A stretch of 64,000 nucleotides of DNA from Pseudophaeomoniella oleicola (taxonomy: Eukaryota; Ascomycota; Eurotiomycetes; Phaeomoniellales; Phaeomoniellaceae), in contig QWDQ01000008.1 in NCBI GenBank assembly GCA_003868215.1, positions 496,001 to 560,000 of the forward strand. The letters are read 5' to 3'. Shown here one piece after another: positions 46,360 through 60,214 of the stretch. A program made the position numbers and the translations under genes. Under the pieces are notes generated by a model. The model did not search any database. It was not told where the DNA came from and saw only the letters and a program-made list of their open reading frames with translations. The first letter of the stretch is position 1. Every line of letters begins with the position of its first letter.

Positions 46360-47409
46360 ATGTCTTCTGACGCACAGTTCGACAGCGCTCTGTATGGTTC
46401 CCTTCCCAGAACCCCACCACCTCCAAGGTGCTCTATCTGACCTCCTGGCAGTGACTTACTCCGTCGACTTTCACCCCGCGATGTCGCCCTAAACCTCAAC
46501 CGCATCACCGAACTTGTGCCTGACCTAACGGAGGATCTCCTTTCCTCTGTGGACCAACCACTAGAAGTGCGGCGGTGTAAGAAGACAGGAAGGGATTATC
46601 TTCTGTGCGATTACAATAGGGATGGAGACAGTTATAGATCGCCATGGTCCAACGAATTTGACCCTCCTTTATCCGATGGCACTGTGCCTAGTGACAGAGT
46701 GAGAAAGCTGGAGGTTGCTGCCAACGAAGCATTCGATGTCTATCGAGAGTTGTACTACGAGGGTGGCGTAGGAAGCACGTATTTTTGGGATCTGGACGAT
46801 GGATTCGCAGGTGTAGTGTTATTGAAGAAAGGTATACAGAGTATGGATTGCTATTTGAAGTCACCTTACTGACGTGAAAAAGCCATTTCGCCAGGATCAA
46901 AGGGTGCAGCAGCCTGGGACAGTATACACGTTTTTGAAGCCACCGACCGGGCACGAACCTCCCATTACAAGCTTACCAGCACGGTCATATTACACCTCGC
47001 CTCCGGCAACGACTCTTTGGGGGAGACGGACCTGTCTGGTAACATGACCAGGCAAGTGGAGGCAGACATGCCTGTTGATAATGATGCGAGCCATGTAGCA
47101 AACATCGGGCGTCTTGTCGAAGATATGGAACTCAAGATGCGAAACCTCCTCCGTATGTCGATCCGATTTATATCTCCAACCATCAGATCTGCATGTACAA
47201 ATGAGATATGCTAACTCACTTCAACAGAGGAAGTGTATTTTGGTAAAGCCAAGGACATCGTTGGCGATCTTCGGAGTAAGTGTTCCCTGAGGAGTAAACG
47301 TCCCATGGTTTGGTGATTGCTAACCTCAACATCAGGCATAGGCTCCCTGACAGAAGCGAACAGGGACCGGGCTTCGCAACGTGATGTCATCAATGCAATG
47401 AGTCGATAA
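46360..47409 (+). CDS. cap2: F-actin capping protein, beta subunit
   Basis: Beta half of the CapZ heterodimer, which caps actin barbed ends at cortical patches. Five exons, 46360-46391, 46452-46831, 46883-47152, 47228-47275 and 47336-47409, sum to 268 codons (267 residues), matching the family. The first exon is 32 bases ([11 protein letters not shown]) and continues [20 protein letters not shown]. Family hallmarks: [109 protein letters not shown] and [16 protein letters not shown]. The C-terminal tail is short (RDVINAMSR). Every splice joins in phase, so the model is firm. Confidence 0.94.
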
Positions 47410-48753
47410 GACGTGGAACAATGGTTCAAGATTTGGACATCGAGCTGGCCTACGGTATCTAGGAGAGCATAATCACTGCTGCATATGTTGATACGCGATT
47501 ACAATAGATGTGTGAGATCCAAGGTCGGGTTCGACAAAATGCTCTGAAAGCGCGGTCTGGAGAAAGAAGGCGGAAGGTATCAAGTTTGTATCGACGGGCG
47601 GGACACTGTCTGCCCTGCCTCATGCAGATGTCTCAGCAAGCTATGCTCGAAACAAATTTCAAGGAGTGCGCTGTTGAACATTTACCATGCAGATGATGTC
47701 CCAACGACCGTCTGTAACTGGATGGTGCTCCTAACTTTTGTTGATTTCCAGTCAAAACCGACGTAGTGCAACTTTCAATCATGTCACCAGAGTGCTGTAA
47801 CAACATTCAACTTTGTGTTTCATCGTAATTCAGCATACTACGTACTCGTTGGAGTTCTTGGTTTTAGTGTCCAAGGAATCGTAGTACAAGAGTGGGCATA
47901 TAACATTACTCCAGCATGACTAATGTGGGTAATTCGGGTCCGTTAAACGCCAACGGCACTCTTCGATGTTGAGAGAGAACGATGATGGTTATAACTGATG
48001 CTTAATCTTGAATGGATTCTCCAGGTAGGTAATTAGCGTGTTGGACATGACTTGGGACGAGGCGGTTATTCAAATTGGTGTTTACCACAGGTAGTATTGT
48101 GGCTTGATTGAAAATACCATGACGGCTAATGAGAGCTGTTGTCCATTGGGAGTAATTTAACCACTAGTCAGCAATCCCAACTCAACTGGTATAGACAATG
48201 GAGATGGGCAATAAATTCCACAATAAATGAGTCGTGATATTGAACTGTTATCAATCAGACCAACATGAATCAACCGTCGATCGTTTCCCGTGATAGGCAG
48301 CGGGAGGTACGTACAACGTTGTACTATCTAGGTATGTAGTAGGAGGTACAGTAATAGTAAGTGCAGTAACGTTACCACAGTAGTATTGGATTTTCACTGA
48401 CACGCGGATTGCCGGAGTGTTTGCCCATTCCTCGCTCATCCCCGACGGGTAGATCACGGTATGCGAATACAGGACATACCACACCCGTAAAAGTTATATA
48501 TACCGTGAGAAGAATCACTCCACCGTTTGACTGCTTTTCTTTATTGCCGCGTTGTATGTGTCGGAACCCTTCCTCGCCTCTCCTTTTTCCTCCGTCTCGT
48601 TTGCCTCGCACAGGAGTTTTCTTTGTGTCCCAACTTTAGTCTATCGCGGCGCTGCACCTTACTAATCATCCGAAGAGGGCAACAAAGTCCGTCATGGCCG
48701 TAGATAAAGTGCATAGACCATTCATACTATGATAGGTAAGGTAGGGAATTGCG

Positions 48754-48765
48754 TACTACGTAGTA
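48754..48765. repeat. palindromic 12-mer TACTACGTAGTA, copy 2
   Basis: Exact copy of the palindrome at 41162. Confidence 0.9.
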
Positions 48766-48840
48766 GGCAAAAGAAATCCTAGAGGAAATCCCATTAATAT
48801 TTGTCGTCTTCAAAGCTTTTCCCCACCAGATCATCACAGC

Positions 48841-48852
48841 TACTACGTAGTA
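48841..48852. repeat. palindromic 12-mer TACTACGTAGTA, copy 3
   Basis: Exact copy of the palindrome at 41162, 87 bases from copy 2 and about 530 bases before the Zn2Cys6 start codon. Confidence 0.9.
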
Positions 48853-49372
48853 AGGTCACGGTATTCTCGTTTAGTTAAAATCTAAGGGTGATGGCGTCTC
48901 TTGGTTCTTGGCCATCTCCTTATGTAAGTTCAATTGTTCTTCTCTGTACGTTGTAGTAGTATGTAACAAAGTGAGGCCCAATCTCCTCCTGCCCTGAAAT
49001 GGCCTTCCCCCTTCCCCCTTCCCGCTTTGCTGCCCACCCTATTGAATTTGACCAATCCTCCGACTACCGTAGTACCGATGTTTCCCCACGGTATGCGCCT
49101 TACTCTTTTCATTTGCGTGATGCAAATTCTCAAGACTCAATCACTCTTGTCTGCTTCTCATCTTCCCTACAACTTCTTTTATTTCATTTCAGAGACGCGC
49201 GACAATACAATGGGAGATGGTAATGCTATCGATTTCGCAATCCCGGTCTAAGGCCAATCAACGTCATGGCCACCTATTGCTGTGATATTGATCAGATGAG
49301 GCCCCGCTGGTTCGTTGGCCCGCAGTATATTCAACCATTGTTGACCGATCCATCTCTATCGGAACGTTCTTA

Positions 49373-51178
49373 ATGGCCTCAGTGCCAGCTAAACGGGCTT
49401 GCGACGCCTGTCACAGACGCAAAGTACGATGTTCAGGGGGACAGCCTTGCCAGAACTGCGGTTCCGCCAATTTGGCGTGTACATACAATGCAATCCCGCA
49501 GAAGAAAGGACCCAAAGGATCTCGAGCCAAGGTGATATCAGAGCTACGAGAGACACAGAAGCACACCGATCCGCCTCCGAGACATCGATCAGCTGACAAT
49601 GGCTTCGATTTCAACAGCCCGCCAATGTCCCCTGGCTGGAGGCGGGGGCCCAACGTCTTCCCCCCGCAATTCGTAGACAAGTGCGTCGATTTTTTCTTCC
49701 AACACATGTATCCAACCATGCCGATCTTGCACAGGGTCACGGTGCAGACCCTAATATCGCTGATGGATGACTCCATCGAAGCATACTGCCTCATAGGCTC
49801 GCTGTGCGCCTTCATGACGATACAACCAGGAATGAACACGCCGGATTTCAGCTCGGTAGACGGGTCTTCAACTCCCTTCCCTCAACTTCCTTGCGGGAGC
49901 ACTCTCCTCGAGGAAGTGCTTCGTGTACGGAGAGGATATGATTACATTGAAAATCCGTCTGTGGAGGCCGTCATTACTTCATTTTTCCTGTTCGCAAGCC
50001 ATTTCGGCTTAGATAAGCACAATACTGCCTGGTCTTCTCTTCGTGAAGCGAGCACGATTGCTCTTATCCTGCGCATGCAGGAGGAGTCGACATATATGGA
50101 AGGAGATTACATGGATAATATCATGAGACGACGGCTGTATTGGCTCTTATTCGCCACGGAGCGCGCGTATGCGCTACAACGACATCGACCTATCAGTTTA
50201 CATTCAACCATCGAATTGCCAAACCTCCGCGAAGACCCGACGGAAAATCATTCCATAGAAGGCTTCCTGCATCTTATCAACCTATTCCGACCGTTCGATG
50301 ACACTTTCATAGGGTTATGGAACAAAGCAAGGAACGACTGCTCGACGCCCTGGCTTGCTCACCTACAAAAGCAGCTCACGGCGGCGCTCCCAGCGACCTT
50401 GAATGTAACAGATAGCCAGGCAGCTGATTTACGAACGACACAGCAGTGGTTGAGGACCATGGTTTGGCAATTGTCAATCACTAACGGTTACCTATCTTCA
50501 TCGTCTTCCGACTCGTCGATGACGTTCCAATACCCTATCGAGATTGCCCGGGATCTGGTTGCAGATCTGAGCGGCCTGCCATTATCGTCGATGGAGGTTC
50601 ATGGCATTGGACTAGTAAGTTGGTTTTAGATCAAGTACTGCTCGGTCTAACATGCGACATAGATTGAGAAGATCTTCGATGTGGCTTGTACCTTAACGGA
50701 CGTCATCTCTTGTGTACCCTTTGAACCAATAACGTTCGAGGTCGGGCCCTCTGGATATCTGCAGCAATTTTTGAACCTAATCGCGAGTCTCCGCGGCGGA
50801 CGCACGAAATTCCTTCCGCTTCTACTAGCCAAGGTCAACGAGACATTACCGGCTGTTATGACACCCAGCTTGCAGAGTACTGCAGCTGGTCTTCTGCAGG
50901 ATAATATTGTCGACAACCTACAGTCATCGGCACAGTCCTCTGCCGTCACCACACCCTACGATGCGCCGATCAACCCGATGGCTACCATGAGTCCGACTTC
51001 TATCAGCCCACTGTCGACTGGCATCATGCCTGCATCTACAAATCCAAACCCACATTATCTAGATCCTTTGCCACCAGGTCAAGGCACTCGGTTCAGTAAC
51101 TCATTCCCTGTCCAAAATTCAGAACAACCTATTCCTCGATCGATTCCGAATCTCCAGCCCAATGGCTACTTCGGCTGA
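49373..51178 (+). CDS. Zn2Cys6 fungal transcription factor
   Basis: Gal4-type DNA-binding regulator. Two exons, 49373-50614 and 50663-51178, joined across a 48-base intron, give 585 residues. The binuclear cluster is at residues 10-37 (CDACHRRKVRCSGGQPCQNC, then ACTYN) and is followed by a basic linker, KKGPKGSRAKVISELRE. The middle homology region spans about residues 100-400, with FFFQHMYPTMPILHR and RRRLYWLLFATERAYAL, the pattern of the fungal-specific factor domain. The C-terminal 120 residues are Ser/Pro/Asn-rich, a likely activation region. The KKGPKGSRAK linker recalls MAL-activator-like or sugar-use regulators, but I cannot assign a pathway. A long 2-kb upstream region suggests complex control. 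Confidence 0.88.
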
Positions 51179-52172
51179 ACCAGATAACATTATACATCTT
51201 CATTACGGGACGTCGGATATAGTGTCCAAGCTTCGGCTTTGAGACGATGTTCCCCTAAAAGCTGACAAAAATCCCAGCTTCACGGTATAGTTGCCATCGT
51301 GCAGTGCGTACGTACATCGTTTGCCCACAAACGGCATTACCTGCAAGCAACTCAGCCGAATTCACGGCATCTATAAGCCCGTGATGGCTGCACAACCGCA
51401 CGATTGATAAGATTGATCCACGTGCTACCAATGAGCCATGAAATCAATTAACGACAGTCAAGAGGCTGATGCACAACGAGATATTTGCTACTTATGCAGG
51501 ACTCAAAATGGGTTGTTCTCAAAAAAGTTGAGGGGCGCATGCCATTTCTTGTACATAGTTTACAAATTGATCATGACAGAATTGTGCATTTTGCGGGAGG
51601 AACATGTCCTCGAACATGAAAAAGAATAAATATTTTACACCAAAAAGTTCATGATGTATATGTCCCAAGAAAATGTTGTCAACTTTGTGATAAACGACCA
51701 ACTATCTCGTATTCCTATCAGCCACTCAAAAGGCCACATGTAATACTATACTTCCTGATAGCACAGGGGATGATACCTCATGCTCCTCCTGCCACAACAG
51801 ATAGAGTACGAACGTCACTTTGATTTTCGTCTCGTGTCGTCAGTCGTCAGTCACTCTTCATGTTCGGAGCATGCGGCATTGAGAAGAAGTCTTGAAACGG
51901 ATAATTGTTCCAGAGGGTGGTTCGGTCATTGTCCAATTTTTGCGGCATTGGCGCCAATTGATGACGCTAGCATGGCTGCCACAATTGTCGTGTAGAGTAT
52001 CATGCGCGCTTGACTGATCAGCGAGTTGGGGAACTCTGAGAGACGCTGGAAGTGCATGACTTTCGGTATGCATAGATGAGTCTTCCGATTTTGTGTGTGC
52101 AAGCTATAGTCGTGGTGGTAGTTTGTCTTGCTTGGTAGGCAGGAAAAAGTGGCTTGCGGCATTTATTGTTTC
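51179..52172. other. convergent intergenic region with AT-rich patch
   Basis: It lies between the 3' ends of the Zn2Cys6 gene (+) and med11 (-). A patch at about 51480-51720 is clearly more AT-rich than its surroundings, without repeats or a recognisable coding frame. I see no gene. Confidence 0.5.
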
Positions 52173-52703
52173 TCAACCGCCGCTTTGCTTGTTGTCTTCT
52201 TCCTGTTCGATCTCCATGGACTCTCCTTCCTGACCCTTGACATCGTCGCTCTTCTGGGCTTTGCCCTCGGCTCCCTCCAGGAGCTTCCTTGCGCGTGCCC
52301 ACAACTCCTGCTCCATGCCCTTGCCCACCTGATCCTTCGCGCGGCTGTTCAACCAGCTGGTCTCCAGTCCACCGTCCCCGCCCACTCTGAGTTCAGTCCG
52401 TGTCATCGCGGCCTTCGCATCTTTCTGTGTGCCCTCTTGAATCAAACCCGCTTCCTGTAAGGCGTAGATCTGCCGACGTAGTCCGACATCGATGGCCGAG
52501 AGGGTGCTGAAGTAGGTCTGGATCGAATCCTGGAACGTTTCACGAGGATTCGCGGTGGTGTTGGTGGAGTCGGGAGGGGAGGTGAGGGTTTGGAGTGCCT
52601 GGCCGGCGGAGGATAAGAGGGAGGCGATCCGAGAGTCGATTTGAGAGAGCTGGGTTATGCGATCCGCAGGAGTGAAGGCTGGCGGAGCGTCTTCGGAAGA
52701 CAT
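52173..52703 (-). CDS. MED11: Mediator complex subunit 11
   Basis: Head-module subunit of Mediator, pairing with Med22 and contacting TFIIH and Pol II. The single exon encodes 176 residues. The conserved N-terminal helical pair reads FTPADRITQLSQIDSRIASLLSSAGQALQTLT, followed after a short Ser/Thr linker by FQDSIQTYFSTLSAIDVGLRRQIYALQEAGLI, the four-helix bundle half of Med11. The rest (GDGGLETSWLNSRAKDQVGK...) is typical of the longer filamentous-fungal forms, and the tail is acidic (EGESMEIEQEEDNKQ). It is divergent from the TFIID subunit gene TAF5 across 458 bases. Confidence 0.88.
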   Translation of the reverse strand: MSSEDAPPAFTPADRITQLSQIDSRIASLLSSAGQALQTLTSPPDSTNTTANPRETFQDSIQTYFSTLSAIDVGLRRQIYALQEAGLIQEGTQKDAKAAMTRTELRVGGDGGLETSWLNSRAKDQVGKGMEQELWARARKLLEGAEGKAQKSDDVKGQEGESMEIEQEEDNKQSGG

Positions 52704-53161
52704 TCTTATTCGTCTGCCGCTGGGAGTAAGGTTGGAAATCCGCGTAGTGAGATCGGATCTAGGATCGCACGACTACAACTGTCATCTCATGGCTTGCTTC
52801 TACAAGAACACTGTTCGGAGGCTGCCTGCTCGTTGTGATACCTAGACCCTGTGTAGTCACATTTAATAGGTGCTGCGGGTTGAATGTGGAGACAGCTTCT
52901 CCACCATCACGCGTTTCCGAATCGATATGTGAATTTCGATGTTGAAGCACTTCGTCGATGAGTTTTATATCCATCAAACCAGCAAGCTCGACTCCGTCTA
53001 TCCCTCTAGAACCTGATTCCACTCGACCGCATCGCAATCGGGTTTTCAGATCTGTAGATTTTAAGCGGCGTCCCATCATGGCATAGACAGATGACCAACA
53101 TCTCAACACCTGGACCAACCTCACACTTACTCTCACTGCCTCTGGAACAACAGCATCAATA
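52704..53161. promoter_or_regulatory. shared divergent promoter of MED11 and TAF5
   Basis: This 458-base space drives two general transcription factor genes in opposite directions. I see no clear TATA box. The sharing is seen; co-regulation is inferred. Confidence 0.45.
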
Positions 53162-55712
53162 ATGTCAGCTCCCGGGGGTGCTCCAAGTCCAGCTCCAAGG
53201 AGTGCGAGCATGAGTTCTAATCCGCCTGGAATATATGTCCCCCCAGCTCAACCCATACCGGCTCCTATGCCGCCTAATCCACCAGCTGGGGGCCCGCCGC
53301 CAATGTCTCAACAGAATCTGAATCAAATCGTACGTACTCAATCTCCCAATGTCTTTATCTTCTTATTTCCAGACTTTGTCTGCAACGCTTTCGAAAGTTC
53401 TTTTCACTGAGGAATGATGTCTTGGCAACCATATTGCTTGATTCTCCCTCCTTTCCCACCCGTTTGATAACTACCTTTTTTCGTTGCCTGCAGTAGCGTT
53501 TTCTTATAATTCATTCTCTACAATACTAGAGCTGACGCCTACCGTGTAGGTCATTGACTATCTCGCCAAGAAAGGATACACTCGTACGGAGGCAATGTTG
53601 CGTGCAGAATCAGCACAAAGGGATGTTTCTGGACCAGTGCCAAACACGAACGCACCGTCAGGGCCACCCAAGTACATTGAGGCATTCGAGACATTGAAAA
53701 ACTGGGTTGACGATGCACTCGATGTGTACAAGCCGGAGCTTCGCCGGCTATTATGGCCAGTCTTCGCCCACTCTTTCCTCAACCTGATATCCACCCTCTA
53801 CATGCACGAGGGGAAGAGGTTCTTCGAGCAGTTCAAGAATTTGTTCATGCAAGACCACACAGAAGACGTTCGCGCTCTAGAACGGATCAGTCTCCCCGAA
53901 CACTTCAATGATAACAATATTGCGAAACTTTACCGAGAGAATAAATACCGACTTACGGTCAGCGAACCGGCGTTCTTCCACCTTATGCAATTTCTTGAAG
54001 GCCTTCCAGAAAACAAAGGAAGATTGTTGATCCCAATACTTGAGACCCAGTGCAACGTCAGATTGGCAGATCGAGCTTCAGACGATCGATACAGCTTCGC
54101 GGCAATATTATCTCGAGGAAAGGAGCTTCAGGATATGCCTGCAGAGGACGAGGGTATTCCAGGCCATCATCCAGGCTCTGCATATACTGGTGATAAGCCA
54201 GGTCTAGATGGTGTTCTAACCAAGGTTAGGCTGGGCAAATTGCCTATGGAGACTGAGCTTGAAGAGGACGTGCGAGCTGAGCTCGAAGAACTAGACGAGA
54301 AGCTTCCGCCAGAAGGCGGAGAAGATTCTCTTGTAAAGACGCATGAAATGATCAATATCAAACAGGAAGAAGAAGATGAAGGTCCGTCAAGAGCTGACAT
54401 ACCGTATCCGCCTTCAACAGCAAGAGATGTGGCTATGGAAGTCATGAAGATAAGACACCACCGGGAACGATTTCGACCAGACAAAAACTCACGGACAGGG
54501 GGTATCGGACCTGCCATGAGCGTGTGCATGTTTACCTTCCACAATACCTTCGACTCGTAAGTTCTGACAAAGTTGGCCACCTCTACTCGACTAACCTTGA
54601 ATTCCAGTGTAACCTGCATCGACTTTTCTGGGGATAATCAACTTGCAGCTGTTGGCACATCTGAATCATATATCAGAGTATGGTCAATCGACGGCAAAGC
54701 GATACCTACAGTGGATACTTCACTTCCTCCGTCAAATTCACATCGACTGATTGGCCATTCCGGACCAGTCTACGCTGTCGCTTTTGGACCAGCAACCGAG
54801 TCATCGCCTGAAACTGATGCTATTTCAGAGACACGTGCGCATTGGCTGCTCTCGTCCTCTGCAGACTCAACGATTCGGCTATGGAATTTAGACGCTTGGC
54901 AGCAGATTGTCGTCTATAAAGGTCACCATGGTCCCGTTTGGGATCTCTCCTGGAGTCCTTTCGGTCACTACTTCGTCACCGGTGGTCATGACAAAACAGC
55001 ACGATTGTGGGCTACAGACAAGGTCCGACATCTACGGTTATTCGCTGGGCATGACGACGGCGTCGATGTCGTTGCCTACCATCCCAACACCGCTTACATT
55101 TTCACCGCGAGCTCGGATAGGACCGTTCGTATGTATGCTGTCACCAATGGACAAGCAGTCCGAATGTTCACTGGGCACCCAAATCCTATCACAGCCCTGG
55201 CATGTAGCAAAGATGGCAAACAGCTTGCTTCAGGTGACGACGCTGGTAATCTTCTCTTGTGGGACCTTTCCAGTGGGAGGTTGTACAAGCGTCTCAAAGG
55301 CCATGGAAAGGGAGGTATCTGGTCCTTGAGCTATTCTGTTGAGTCGACTGTCCTGGTATCCGGTGGTGCGGATGGCACTGTGCGAGTCTGGGATGTCCAT
55401 CCAGCCGCCAAGCCGTACACTAACCAGCCCTCTGGCGGTGCTTTAACAGCAGCAGGTGCAACAGGATCCACAGACGGTGCCAAAGATGGCGCTGGTTCTG
55501 GGACGGCAGGCACTCAAGGAAATACTTCAGCACCGACAGGGTCGACTGTTGGAACAATGACGTCTAGCCTTGGTGGAACCGGAAAGAGAAGAAAGGATGA
55601 CGTTGTGTCGTGGGAGCAGATCAGCGCATTCCCGACCAAGAAGAGTCCGGTATACAAGGTCAAGGTTACTGGAAAGAATTTGGTCATTGCAGGCGGCGCT
55701 TATTTGCCTTAA
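53162..55712 (+). CDS. TAF5: TFIID/SAGA subunit TAF5 (WD40)
   Basis: Scaffold shared by TFIID and SAGA. Three exons, 53162-53329, 53550-54556 and 54608-55712, give 759 residues. A Pro-rich N-terminus (1-55) leads into a LisH motif (VIDYLAKKGYTRTEAMLRAE). The TAF5 NTD2 domain follows (about 95-230: YIEAFETLKNWVDDALDVYK, PVFAHSFLNLI, HEGKRFFEQFKN). An acidic linker then connects to the six or seven WD40 blades (about 395-690), with repeating units such as IRVWSIDG, IRLWNLDAW, ARLWATDKVRHLRLFAGHDD, VRMYAV, LLLWDLSSGR and VRVWDV. A Gly/Thr/Ala-rich insert (about 600-660) precedes the last strand, KSPVYKVKVTGKNLVIAGG, a known TAF5 ending. Splicing at 54556/54608 is essential to join the linker to the beta-propeller. 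Confidence 0.95.
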
Positions 55713-56377
55713 GATTTCTAGCGATCGGCGCCGACGAGGGTTTGTTTTTGGGGAGTTTGGATTAAGGCAATACTCACGGGCACCAGCAACCAGTGCAGTT
55801 CTACATTTGGAGGCGAGCGGTTCCATGCAGAGATGCTTCCAATTATCAACATCTGGCACAAAGAGTGCCCAAAATGGCGCAGAAGGTAACGTTCTAGAAT
55901 TAGTCTCAGATAGAGCTTACCGAACGTGCTGTAATTTATGTATATCATCATCAAGTATTTCAATGAAAGCGAGATGCAACCTCATTTTCTATAAGGATTT
56001 GATATATGAGGAGAGCGAAGTTTTGACGTCGTTAGAATCTAGTTCGGGCAATTCCTGTGGAGTTGACGCTCAACATCGTGCGGTACCATTGCGCAACAAG
56101 CCTGTAGTGTTTCAACCACACTTATTCAATAGTGATTGCTTCCTCGATAATTCCAATCAGTCCCTATTGCATCTTTCTGGACTTGCTTACAGCAGACCAA
56201 GATTGTTGTCGCCAACCAAGAGCGACAATTCCCCGTGCTACTTTGGTCAGCGGATCTCCCCCGCTTGAATTGCATACACGTCGAGACATATCAATCGAGA
56301 CATCTCTCCGTCCAGGACTCGGGCATCGGGGGTGGCTCATTTTTAATACAAGGGAGCCGATAGTTTAATAACGTACG
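55713..56377. other. intergenic region, no gene seen
   Basis: It lies between TAF5 and the methylesterase gene, both on the plus strand. The frame at 55570-56268 is a shadow running out of TAF5. Confidence 0.5.
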
Positions 56378-57773
56378 ATGAGTGATCTGCTCAAGCAATC
56401 GTTCGCCAAAGCCCAGCTATCCAGGTTGCCACCCGATGTTCCCGTGATGGGGAGCTTCGATGAGAACGAAGAGGTGGAAGAGGATGATGGGTCGTCGTCT
56501 GCGTCTTCGGCGTCATCGACGGGGACTATTGTGCCTTCGTCGACGAAGAAGTTGTTTGAAAGACCTGTTGGGTAAGGTGCCTTTTTATTATGTGCGTTGC
56601 GGTATTACGAATGATTCTGTCTTGGGCTCCTTTTCGTTGCTTGAGCGTTGTGCATTACCGACGGGACCATCCAAGGGACTATATTTCTGACTTGATTTTT
56701 CAAGATCCTTTTCCTCTCGAGGAGGTCGACTGGCGCCGTTACCCTGGAAGGACTTCTTCGAGCAAGAGCTCTTTCTTTCACAGCAGATGGACGATTCACG
56801 GGTTACGCATCATGTCTATCTAACATCACCTAAAGCAGGGGGCCCCCTCTTCGTCACTCATCACGGTGCAGGTTCCTCTGGTCTATCGTTTGCTGCATTC
56901 ACGAGAGAGCTGAGACATCTGCTACCGGATGCAGGGGTCCTCTCGTTAGATGCTCGTGGTCATGGTATAACAATCCAGACGCCGGAACCCGATGTTACCG
57001 ATCTTGGGCTTGATGTGCTCAGCTCTGATCTGGGATATGTCGTCAAGGAGACGCAAAAGCAGATGAACTGGGACAGTCTACCAGATATTGTGCTCGTGGG
57101 ACATAGCTTAGGTGGAGCTGTTACAACAGATCTGGCCAAGAAAGGATCATTAGGTTCAAAGGTGTTGGCATACGCAGTGCTCGATGTGGTTGAAGGTAAG
57201 TCACTCGTCCAATGCACAGGATCTCCAATCTGACTCTGCTGCCCAGGCTCAGCGCTTGATGCTCTCCAGTCAATGGAGACATACCTCTCTACACGGCCGA
57301 CTGGATTTCCAACGCTAGCATCTGGTATAGAGTGGCATTCACGCTCAAGAACGATTCGCAATCAGACTTCAGCAAGGGTGTCTGTGCCTGCTTTACTACA
57401 TGATATATCATCCTCACCAAACGACTCATCTCTAAGTATATCCTCAGACCCGCGGCCGTGGAAGTGGCGTACCGATCTCTCGGCCACAAAGCCATTCTGG
57501 GAAGATTGGTTTACCGGCTTGTCGACCAAATTCCTTACAGCCATCCCCGGCGCTGGAAAACTACTTCTTCTGGCAGGTACAGATAGACTTGACAAGGAAT
57601 TGATGATCGGCCAGATGCAAGGGAAGTATCAACTTCAAGTATTTCCTGATGCAGGACATTTCGTTCATGAAGACCAACCGGCCAGAACGGCACATGTAAT
57701 GGCAGATTTCTGGAGGAGGAACGATAGGGGAGCACTGGTGTTACCACCCAAAGTCGGGCAGATGAAGTCATGA
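56378..57773 (+). CDS. PPE1: protein phosphatase methylesterase 1 (PME-1/Ppe1)
   Basis: Serine hydrolase that removes the C-terminal methyl ester of the PP2A catalytic subunit and so controls which regulatory subunits bind. Three exons, 56378-56571, 56705-57195 and 57247-57773, give 403 residues. An acidic, Ser-rich N-terminus leads to LFERPVG, then after splicing PWKDFFEQELFLSQQMDD and THHVYLTSP. The alpha/beta-hydrolase core shows FVTHHGAGSSGLSFA (oxyanion hole), LSLDARGHG, the nucleophile in LVGHSLGGAV, Asp in LLLLAGTDRLDKELMIGQMQGKYQ and His in DAGHFVHEDQ. VEGSALDALQSMETYLSTRP is the family lid segment. The acceptor at 56704 was chosen because only it puts FFEQELFL in frame. Confidence 0.93.
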
Positions 57774-58700
57774 CCGCATACCGCCGACATGCTGCTACCA
57801 CAAGCATACGGAGATAGAGCTTCGTACGGCCAAGAGAGACTAGCATACACATGGTCATGACGGCAGTGTGGCTGATGCTGGGCATGAACACCTCATAATG
57901 CTGTAGGGAGTATTGGCAAGTATTGCTTTGTTGGTGGTGGCTGTGGAGTTGGTAGATCGACGCGATCGATAAGTTTAAGGGTGTCGGGGGGGGATCTTTG
58001 TTTAGATTAGGTTAGTTTAGGGATACTTTTAGTGATAGCGAATCTCAGACCGTGGCCCCTCAGCCCCTCATCCTGTCGTTTCAGCTTACTGCGGTATTGT
58101 AGCATTGCCCCCCATCCCCAATTGCTCAGAAACCCGCCCCCACCCATACTATCCAAGACCAGGTAAGACGACAACTCGTTCAATCAATCAGTAACATTAA
58201 CGCGCTGAGAACGCTCAGCCTTGTTTTTGTGCCTAGGCGGTTTCCAGCATTGGGCCGCAGGATTGTTGTAGACACTTTGCAGCTTACCTCGCTCAAATAC
58301 AATCTCTATCTCTAACATCATTCGATCTTCAACTCCATCATCGCATATTCTTCTGTGCTTCTCTTATTTACAGTGCCTATCCAAGTCGTGTTGATCCAGT
58401 GAACGGTCGACGACAGTACAACCCCCGCTCCTTCTCCTTATTCTACGCTTGCTTGCAAGTGATCACACCGGTGCTCAGACAGGCAAGCGCCTGCCGAGCA
58501 TTCAGACAAAATGAGTTGTATGTTGAATCTCCCATACGCAACTGCCTGCACTTCCTGTCAGCCTGAGAGCCCTTGTTCTCAGTTCCTGGCCACACCTCAG
58601 CACAATACCCTGCCTGGAAGGGCTTCCTAAAGACCTATAAGCGCCGTCATATCCATAAACCCTCCTATCACCTCATCACGCACTCGTTGTCTTTACTATC
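57774..58700. other. intergenic region, CaMK promoter and probable leader
   Basis: No gene is seen. A C/T-rich stretch from about 58270 to 58440 is typical of fungal promoters and 5' leaders. An ATG at 58511 starts only a very short upstream frame. Confidence 0.5.

Positions 58701-60214
<1,514 letters not shown>

Larger units (their letters stand above)
47410..49372. other. 2-kb intergenic region with repeated palindrome
   Basis: No gene is supported. Two exact TACTACGTAGTA palindromes lie at 48754-48765 and 48841-48852, 87 bases apart, and a related TACTACGTAC near 47837. This is the long upstream region of the Zn2Cys6 gene. A CCCTT-rich run is near 49008. Confidence 0.55.

Noticed and set aside
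51480-51720. AT-rich patch as a decayed mobile element
   Set aside because: No terminal repeats, target duplication or recognisable coding remnant.
58511-58520. ATG at 58511 as the CaMK start
   Set aside because: Its frame stops quickly; the ATG at 58701 begins the long in-frame coding exon.
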